The translations under genes and the position numbers were made by a program. Below the pieces are notes generated by a model, which was not told the origin of the DNA, made no database searches, and was given only the letters and a program-made list of their open reading frames with translations. A stretch of 64,000 bases of DNA, from assembly GCA_002455425.1 (NCBI GenBank), contig DKKT01000071.1, positions 214,835 to 278,834 of the forward strand, in the 5' to 3' direction. Shown here in pieces: positions 59,311-64,000 of the stretch. Every line of letters begins with the position of its first letter. Within the stretch, counting starts at the first letter, position 1. The stretch comes from Chthonomonas sp. UBA6659. GTDB lineage: Bacteria > Armatimonadota > Fimbriimonadia > Fimbriimonadales > Fimbriimonadaceae.

Positions 59311-59598
59311 ATGGCGAGAAGCATCAAAAAAGGGTTCTTCGTGGACGATCACCTTCTCAAGAAGGTGGACGAGATGAACGAGAAGGGCGAAAAGCGACTG
59401 ATCAAAACTTGGTCGCGACGCAGCACGATCATCCCGGACATGATCGGCCACACGTTTGCCGTTCACGACGGGCAGAAGCACATTCCGGTCTTCGTGACCG
59501 AAAACATGATCGGCCACAAGCTCGGCGAATTCGCCCCGACCCGGCGGTATCGCGGGCACGGTGGCGTGATCCCCGACCGCGGAACGAGGCTCCGATAG
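59311..59598 (+). CDS. rpsS: 30S ribosomal protein S19
   Basis: The 95-residue product begins MARSIKKGFFVDDHLLKKVD and ends with FAPTRRYRGHGG followed by VIPDRGTRLR, in line with the family. S19 binds the 16S head with S13. No strong Shine-Dalgarno precedes this ATG; a 48-base gap separates it from L2. Confidence 0.96.
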   Translation: MARSIKKGFFVDDHLLKKVDEMNEKGEKRLIKTWSRRSTIIPDMIGHTFAVHDGQKHIPVFVTENMIGHKLGEFAPTRRYRGHGGVIPDRGTRLR

Positions 59599-59650
59599 GG
59601 GGCCGTCAGGTACAATCCGAAGCCTTGCGCGACCGAAGACCAGTACGACG

Positions 59651-60304
59651 ATGGAAGTAAGAGCAATCGCAAAGTTTGTCCGGGTACAGCCCCGCAAAGT
59701 TCGTCTCGTGGCGAATGAAGTGAAGGGTAAGCCCGCCGTGATGTCGGCCCATGTGCTCGGGTTTCACCCGAGTAAGGGCGCCTATGCCCTGCGCAAGGTT
59801 CTGGTGAGCGCGATCGCGAATGCCGCCGAAAACCATGGCATCTCTGGAGAGAACCTCCGCATTGCGGAGATTCGGGTCGATGAGGGTCCTCGTCTCAAGC
59901 GCATCGAACAGCGCGCGATGGGACGCGGCAATCGAATCCAGAAGCGGATGAGCCACATCACCGTCGTCGTCGAGGACTACGATCCGGCGGCCCCCGTCAA
60001 GCCGCATGGAACCAAGGCGAAGAGCCGACCGAAGTTCGATGCTCCGAAGAAGGGCAAGAAGACCGAAGCGAAGGTCGCTGCGCCGGCCGAAGAAACGCCG
60101 GCCGACGCGACGCCGGTCGAGGAAGTCGTGGCCGTGGAAGAGTCCGCTCCTGTCGAGGAAGCGAGCGCGATCGAAGAGACGGCTGTCGCTGAAGAGTCTG
60201 TGACGGAACCGGCTCCGGCCGAAGAAGCGCCGGTGGCTGAAGAAGCTCCGGTCGAAGCCGCGAAGGCGGACGACGCCCCTGCGGACGAAGAGAAGAAGGA
60301 CTAG
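59651..60304 (+). CDS. rplV: 50S ribosomal protein L22 with long acidic C-terminal extension
   Basis: Residues 1 to about 112 are a normal L22 (KFVRVQPRKVRLVANEVKGK, RIEQRAMGRGNRIQKRMSH). About 100 extra residues follow: a basic linker (KAKSRPKFDAPKKGKKTEAK) and then an Ala/Pro/Glu/Val-rich acidic tail. Typical L22 is 110-115 residues, so the protein is almost doubled. The 52-base gap upstream contains TACAAT (59609-59614), a possible internal promoter. S3 and L16 downstream also carry such tails. Confidence 0.95.
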   Translation: MEVRAIAKFVRVQPRKVRLVANEVKGKPAVMSAHVLGFHPSKGAYALRKVLVSAIANAAENHGISGENLRIAEIRVDEGPRLKRIEQRAMGRGNRIQKRMSHITVVVEDYDPAAPVKPHGTKAKSRPKFDAPKKGKKTEAKVAAPAEETPADATPVEEVVAVEESAPVEEASAIEETAVAEESVTEPAPAEEAPVAEEAPVEAAKADDAPADEEKKD

Positions 60305-60333
60305 CACGCGGTAGGAAGTAGAGGAAACAAACC

Positions 60334-61125
60334 TTGGGTCAGAAAATTCATCCTGTTGGTTTTCGAATCGGAGTGATCCGTGGCTGGGATAGCCACTGGT
60401 TCTACGATAAGAAGGGCTATTCGCTTGCGCTCAAGTCGGATCACGACATTCGTGAGTTCATCCGAAAGCGCGTCGGCACGGGCAACGTCTCCCGTGTCGA
60501 GATCGAGCGCGCCGCGAACCGCGTGAAGGTCACGATCTTCACCGCGCGGCCCGGCGCGATCATCGGACGCGGCGGCAAAGGTATCGACGAACTCACCGAT
60601 CAGCTGAACCGGATGGTCCGCAAGGCCGATCCGACCTCGGTCGTTCAAGTCAACGTCACCGAAGTACGCCAACCCGAGCTCGACGCTCAACTCGTGGCTG
60701 AGGGCATCGCCCAACAGCTCGAAAAGCGTGTTTCCCATCGGCGGGCGATGCGGCAAGCGATGACCCGGTGCTTGCGCAACAACGGGCGCGGCATCAAGGT
60801 CGAAGTCTCCGGTCGCCTCAACGGGGCGGAAATCGCCCGAACCGAGAAGGACAAGGTCGGCAAGATCCCGCTTCACACCCTCCGCGCAGACATCGACTAC
60901 GGTTTCGCTACCGCGTTCACGATCTACGGAACCGTCGGGATCAAAGTCTGGGTCTACAAGGGCGAAGTGCTCCCCGAGCGCCAGCGCGCGGCCGAAGCCG
61001 CGGCGGCCGCGGCACCTCGCCGCCGCGTCGAGAGCGCCCCTGCCGCCCCCACCGAGCCGACCCCGGCCTCCGAAACCCCGGCTCCCGCACCCACTCAGGA
61101 GGAAACCGCCCATGTTGATGCCTAA
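60334..61125 (+). CDS. rpsC: 30S ribosomal protein S3 with Ala/Pro-rich C-terminal tail
   Basis: The start is TTG, supported by the universal N-terminus GQKIHPVGFRIGVIRGWDS and by GAGGAAA upstream. The KH domain has RPGAIIGRGGKGIDEL. The core ends near LPERQRAAE, and about 45 residues of Ala, Pro, Glu and Thr follow (263 in total). S3 forms the mRNA entry site. It overlaps the L16 start by 14 bases. Confidence 0.95.
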   Translation: MGQKIHPVGFRIGVIRGWDSHWFYDKKGYSLALKSDHDIREFIRKRVGTGNVSRVEIERAANRVKVTIFTARPGAIIGRGGKGIDELTDQLNRMVRKADPTSVVQVNVTEVRQPELDAQLVAEGIAQQLEKRVSHRRAMRQAMTRCLRNNGRGIKVEVSGRLNGAEIARTEKDKVGKIPLHTLRADIDYGFATAFTIYGTVGIKVWVYKGEVLPERQRAAEAAAAAAPRRRVESAPAAPTEPTPASETPAPAPTQEETAHVDA

Positions 61126-61774
61126 GCGCGTCAAGCACCGCAAACAGCATCGCGGCCGGATGCGCGGCCTCGCCACCCGAGGCAACATGATCGACTTCGG
61201 CGATTTCGGGATCATGGCCCTGGAGCCGTGCTGGGTGACCAGTCGACAGATCGAAGCGGCCCGTATCGCGATGACCCGACACATCAAGCGTGGCGGTCAG
61301 GTCTGGATTCGCATCTTCCCGGATAAGCCAATCACCAAGAAGCCCCTCGAACAGCGAATGGGCAAAGGAAAAGCGCCGGTCGAGGGATGGGTCGCCGTCG
61401 TCAAGCCGGGTCGGATTCTGTTCGAGATGGACGGAGTACCGGTCGATGTCGCCCGAGAAGCCATGCGCCTCGCCATCCACAAGCTTCCGATGGCCTGCAA
61501 ATTCGTGACACGAGCCGACTTTGCCCAGGGCAACCCGCTCGAGGCGAAGAAGCTCGTGGCGCGACACGGCCAGGAGTTTGTGAACCAGCTCTTCGCAGGC
61601 AAGGATGGCGGCGAGAAGCCCGCGCCCAAGGCCCAAGCCGCAGCCAAACCGGCTCCGGTGGTGGCCGACGAGCCGGCGCCGGCCGAAGAGCCGGTGGTGG
61701 AAGAAGTGATGGTCGTGGAGGACGAAGTCCCGACCCAAGAGACGACGGTGGAGACCGAAGGCGAGAACGCCTAA
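61112..61774 (+). CDS. rplP: 50S ribosomal protein L16 with long acidic C-terminal tail
   Basis: The N-terminus MLMPKRVKHRKQHRGRMRG and the following GLATRGNMIDFGDFGI and RHIKRGGQVWIRIFPDKP segments are standard. After about residue 140 come roughly 80 more residues: a Lys/Ala linker, then an acidic Pro/Val/Glu tail (PAEEPVVEEVMVVEDEV). Total length is 220 against a usual 136-145. L16 helps position the A-site tRNA. Confidence 0.95.
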   Translation: MLMPKRVKHRKQHRGRMRGLATRGNMIDFGDFGIMALEPCWVTSRQIEAARIAMTRHIKRGGQVWIRIFPDKPITKKPLEQRMGKGKAPVEGWVAVVKPGRILFEMDGVPVDVAREAMRLAIHKLPMACKFVTRADFAQGNPLEAKKLVARHGQEFVNQLFAGKDGGEKPAPKAQAAAKPAPVVADEPAPAEEPVVEEVMVVEDEVPTQETTVETEGENA

Positions 61775-61790
61775 GAGGATTGACGACTCG

Positions 61791-62000
61791 ATGAAGGATT
61801 TGAAGGCTTCGGAACTGAGAGAAAAGAGCGTTCCCGATCTGGAGGGATTGCTCGACAAAGAGCGCGCGGACCTCTACAAGGCTCGCCGCGATCTGGTGTT
61901 CCGCCAGATCACCGACACCGCCGGACTCAAGGTCCGACGACACAACATCGCAAGGATTCTGACCGTGATCGAAGAGAAGAAAAAGGGTTCCCAAGCATGA
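61791..62000 (+). CDS. rpmC: 50S ribosomal protein L29
   Basis: The 69-residue helical-hairpin protein has LKASELREKSVPDLEGLL and the conserved KVRRHNIARILTVIEEK. It lies beside L23 at the tunnel exit. Its end overlaps the S17 start by four bases. Confidence 0.95.
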   Translation: MKDLKASELREKSVPDLEGLLDKERADLYKARRDLVFRQITDTAGLKVRRHNIARILTVIEEKKKGSQA

Positions 62001-62269
62001 GCGAAAAGACGACGAGCATGCAGCGCGGCCGACGCAAGCTCCGATTGGGGCTGGTCGTCTCCAACAAGATGCAGAAGACCGTCGTGGTGAAGGTCGAGCG
62101 ACGCATCCAACACCCGCTGTACGGCAAAACCGTGTTGCGCAGTGAGCGATTCAAAGCTCACGACGACTTCAGTTGCGATGTGGGCGACACCGTGGAAATC
62201 ATGGAGACGCGCCCCATCAGCAAGGAGAAGCGCTGGCGCGTCACCCGGATCGTCGAGAAGGTGAAGTAA
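61997..62269 (+). CDS. rpsQ: 30S ribosomal protein S17
   Basis: The 90-residue OB-fold protein has RLGLVVSNKMQKTVVVKVER and HPLYGKTVLRSERFKAHDD. ISKEKRWRVTRIVEKVK ends it. It binds 16S helix 11 as a primary assembly protein. Confidence 0.96.
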   Translation: MSEKTTSMQRGRRKLRLGLVVSNKMQKTVVVKVERRIQHPLYGKTVLRSERFKAHDDFSCDVGDTVEIMETRPISKEKRWRVTRIVEKVK

Positions 62270-62307
62270 GAACCCGCCTTCGTTCCGCATGAAGTGAAAA
62301 AACCGAC

Positions 62308-62679
62308 ATGATACAGCAATTCTCTCGACTGAAAGTCGCCGACAACTCGGGTGCACGCGAAGTAATGTGCATCCGCGTTTTGAAAGGCTCCCAGCCGCGC
62401 TACGGCGGCGTGGGCGATCTCATCGTCGGTTCCGTCAAGGCCGCGACCCCGAACATGCCCGTCAAGAAGGGCGACGTCGTCAAGGCCGTCATCGTCCGGA
62501 CCCGGAAGCCGATCCGACGCCTTGATGGAAGCACCCTGCGATTCGATGACAACGCCTGCGTCGTCATCAACCCGACGAACATGGAACCGCGCGGAACGCG
62601 CATCTTCGGACCGGTCGCGCGTGAACTCCGCGATGCGAACTTCATGAAGATCGTCTCGCTTGCTCCGGAGGTCCTCTAA
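62308..62679 (+). CDS. rplN: 50S ribosomal protein L14
   Basis: The 123-residue protein begins MIQQFSRLKVADNSGAREVM and carries the signature KGDVVKAVIVRTRKP. IFGPVARELRDANFMKIVSL ends the core. Length and motifs are normal. Confidence 0.97.
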   Translation: MIQQFSRLKVADNSGAREVMCIRVLKGSQPRYGGVGDLIVGSVKAATPNMPVKKGDVVKAVIVRTRKPIRRLDGSTLRFDDNACVVINPTNMEPRGTRIFGPVARELRDANFMKIVSLAPEVL

Positions 62680-62680
62680 C

Positions 62681-63100
62681 ATGCCGACCAAAGCCGAACT
62701 CAAGCAACAGAGCCAGAAGATCAAGGTCAAGATTCGAACCGGCGATCAGGTCATGATCATCTCCGGCAAGGACAAGGGACAAAAGGGCTTCGTCGCCGCC
62801 GTCTCCCCCAAGGAGCAGAAAGTGATCGTGCTCCAGCAAAGCGAAGAGAACCCCGATCAACCGATCCCCCTCAACGCCGCGATCAAGCACCGTAAAGCCC
62901 GAACTCAGGGCGAAAAGTCGGCCCGCATCAAGATCCCGGTGCCGATCCACATCAGCAATGTCATGCTCCTCGATCCGAGCAACGGCGCACCGACCCGAGT
63001 CGGCCGTCGGAAAGAGGGCGATAAGATCGTGCGCTATGCGAAGAAGAGCGGCCAGGTTCTGGTCGACCTTCCCAACATCGACCGCGACGAGAAGAAGTAA
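62681..63100 (+). CDS. rplX: 50S ribosomal protein L24
   Basis: The 139-residue protein contains the KOW motif (IRTGDQVMIISGKDKGQKGF). The later IHISNVMLLDP and TRVGRRKEGDKIVRYAKKSG segments follow the family. It is about 35 residues longer than E. coli L24. Extra length lies at the N-terminus (KAELKQQSQKIKVK) and in the middle (VLQQSEENPDQPIPLNAA). The start is the ATG two bases after the L14 stop region. Confidence 0.95.
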   Translation: MPTKAELKQQSQKIKVKIRTGDQVMIISGKDKGQKGFVAAVSPKEQKVIVLQQSEENPDQPIPLNAAIKHRKARTQGEKSARIKIPVPIHISNVMLLDPSNGAPTRVGRRKEGDKIVRYAKKSGQVLVDLPNIDRDEKK

Positions 63101-63112
63101 GGTTAGCGACCC

Positions 63113-63712
63113 ATGGCGAAGAAGGACAAGAACACCCAGGAAATGGCCGCGCCGGCAACTCTGCCGACGCCGCGCCTGCGCAAGCACTACAAGGAGAACG
63201 TGCTGCCCAAACTGATGGAGCAGTTCAAGTACACCTCCGTGATGCAGGCGCCGAGGCTCGACAAGATCGTCATCAACATGGGCGTGAAGGCCAACGACGA
63301 AAAGAACCTTGAGAACAGCATTCGCGATCTCCAACTCATCGCCGGCCAGAAACCGGTCGTCACGAGCGCGCGCAAAGCCATCTCGAACTTCAAACTGCGC
63401 CAGGGTATGAAGGTCGGCTGCAAGGTCACCTTGCGTGGCGACCGCGCCTATCACTTCTTCGATAGGCTCGCAACCGTCGTTCTCCCCCGCATCCGCGACT
63501 TCCAGGGCCTTTCGCCGAACTCGTTCGATGGTCGCGGTAATTACACGCTCGGCCTTCGGGACCAGATCATGTTCCCGGAGATCGACTACGACAAGATCGA
63601 CAAGACCCGCGGTCTCGAGATCAGCATCGTAACGAGCGCGCAAAACGACGAGGAAGGACGACGCCTGCTCACCCTCATGGGCATGCCGTTCGCCAAGACC
63701 GGAAATCGGTAG
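63113..63712 (+). CDS. rplE: 50S ribosomal protein L5
   Basis: The 199-residue protein has a charged N-terminal extension (MAKKDKNTQEMAAPATLP). The family core follows: RLRKHYKENVLPKLMEQF, PRLDKIVINMGV, QKPVVTSARKAISNFKLRQG and FDGRGNYTLGLRDQIMFPEI. L5 binds 5S rRNA. Normal L5 is about 180 residues. Confidence 0.96.
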   Translation: MAKKDKNTQEMAAPATLPTPRLRKHYKENVLPKLMEQFKYTSVMQAPRLDKIVINMGVKANDEKNLENSIRDLQLIAGQKPVVTSARKAISNFKLRQGMKVGCKVTLRGDRAYHFFDRLATVVLPRIRDFQGLSPNSFDGRGNYTLGLRDQIMFPEIDYDKIDKTRGLEISIVTSAQNDEEGRRLLTLMGMPFAKTGNR

Positions 63713-63723
63713 AGGAGCCACTG

Positions 63724-63909
63724 ATGGCCAAGGAATCATGGATCGTCAAGGCGAACAAGCCGGCGAAATACCAGACTCGCCAGGTGAATCGCTGCAAGCT
63801 TTGCGGCCGCAGCCGCGCCTACATTCGCAAGTTCGGCACGTGCCGCATCTGCTTCCGCGAGCTCGCCTCGACTGGCAAGCTGCCGGGCGTGACCAAGAGC
63901 AGCTGGTAA
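63724..63909 (+). CDS. rpsN: 30S ribosomal protein S14, zinc-binding type
   Basis: The 61-residue product is the short, zinc-ligand (C+) form of S14, with cysteine pairs CKLCGRSRAY and CRICFRELA. It ends TGKLPGVTKSSW. Presence of the zinc form in the main operon is usual for many phyla. GAGGAGCC lies before the ATG. Confidence 0.96.
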   Translation: MAKESWIVKANKPAKYQTRQVNRCKLCGRSRAYIRKFGTCRICFRELASTGKLPGVTKSSW

Positions 63910-63950
63910 GCGGCCGCGCCGCTTTTTCCGGCGCGCATGGAGGCAGATGA

Positions 63951-64000
63951 ATGACCATCAACGATCCTATCAGCGATATGCTGACGCGCATCCGCAACGC
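63951..64000 (+). CDS. rpsH: 30S ribosomal protein S8 (5' part, cut by window end)
   Basis: The first 16 codons read MTINDPISDMLTRIRN, the conserved S8 N-terminus. GGAGG lies upstream of the ATG. The gene continues beyond the window. A small GC hairpin with a T-rich loop precedes it between S14 and S8. Confidence 0.9.
   Translation, partial: MTINDPISDMLTRIRN

Noticed and set aside
1..64000. tRNA or rRNA genes, CRISPR arrays, insertion sequences, prophage
   Set aside because: No cloverleaf-like GTTCGAATC block with acceptor pairing, no spaced direct repeats, and no transposase or integrase-like protein were found on reading; a dedicated scan could still find a divergent tRNA.

Overview
The window is 64 kb of dense, GC-rich bacterial chromosome. 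No stretch longer than about 260 bases lacks a gene. I found no tRNA or rRNA gene, CRISPR array, insertion sequence or prophage. Several traits suggest Armatimonadota, probably near Fimbriimonas: two prepilin-like proteins of the DUF1559 (H-X9-DG) type with a FPxFAQAxEAA stretch after the N-methylation helix, a PEP-CTERM protein, a dockerin-like secreted protein, a flagellin, several carbohydrate-active enzymes and a cytochrome c maturation system. This placement is an inference from gene content; Planctomycetes share some of these families.

Layout. 1-1.3 kb: end of a cytochrome c maturation operon (ccmB partial, ccmC, a small ccmD-like gene overlapping ccmC). 1.3-9.3 kb: L,D-transpeptidase, cNMP-binding protein, YyaL-type thioredoxin-fold protein, then secreted proteins (dockerin-like, prepilin-like, a beta-propeller, two sister mini-lipoproteins), most followed by strong hairpins. 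9.4-14.3 kb: a tight operon of ECF sigma factor, zinc-finger anti-sigma-like protein, TPR-CHAT caspase-like protease and secreted subtilase; this is the best candidate for an undescribed system. 14.4-18.1 kb: reverse operon of DUF4331 protein, prepilin-like protein and TPR lipoprotein. 18.2-24.5 kb: tandem ClpS-like adaptors, rhamnose mutarotase, enolase, TPR lipoprotein, AIM24 protein, esterase, TMEM175-like channel, methyltransferase. 24.5-30.9 kb: dxr, an unusual RseP-like M50 protease and a four-gene ABC exporter. 31-36.7 kb: a lone flagellin, a propeller protein and a tandem array of five paralogous secreted proteins ending in a GHDxTRARW signature. 36.8-46 kb: ligA, trmFO, PEP-CTERM protein, SPFH protein, TSUP transporter, nucleotidyltransferase, Fur family regulator, NarL-type response regulator, methyltransferase. 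46-55.1 kb: clan GH-D-like glycosidase, GH172 (DUF2961), Maf, an RpoE/RseA/RseB-like operon, GH78 rhamnosidase and a nitrilase-family amidase. 55.1-56.5 kb: a hypothetical protein and an endonuclease/exonuclease/phosphatase-family protein. 56.5-64 kb: the S10-spc ribosomal protein operon from L3 to S8, without S10 in front.

Two themes cut across the window. First, start sites fall into two classes. Secreted, pilin, flagellin and many ribosomal genes have clear Shine-Dalgarno sequences. Many housekeeping genes instead carry a -10-like hexamer (TAnnnT or CAnnnT) only 5-8 bases before the start codon, as expected for leaderless mRNAs. Second, proteolytic and envelope-stress control recurs: two ECF sigma/anti-sigma loci, an RseB-like and an RseP-like protein, a CHAT protease, a subtilase and ClpS-like adaptors. 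Start sites were chosen by hand from Shine-Dalgarno or -10 spacing, overlap and signal-peptide position.
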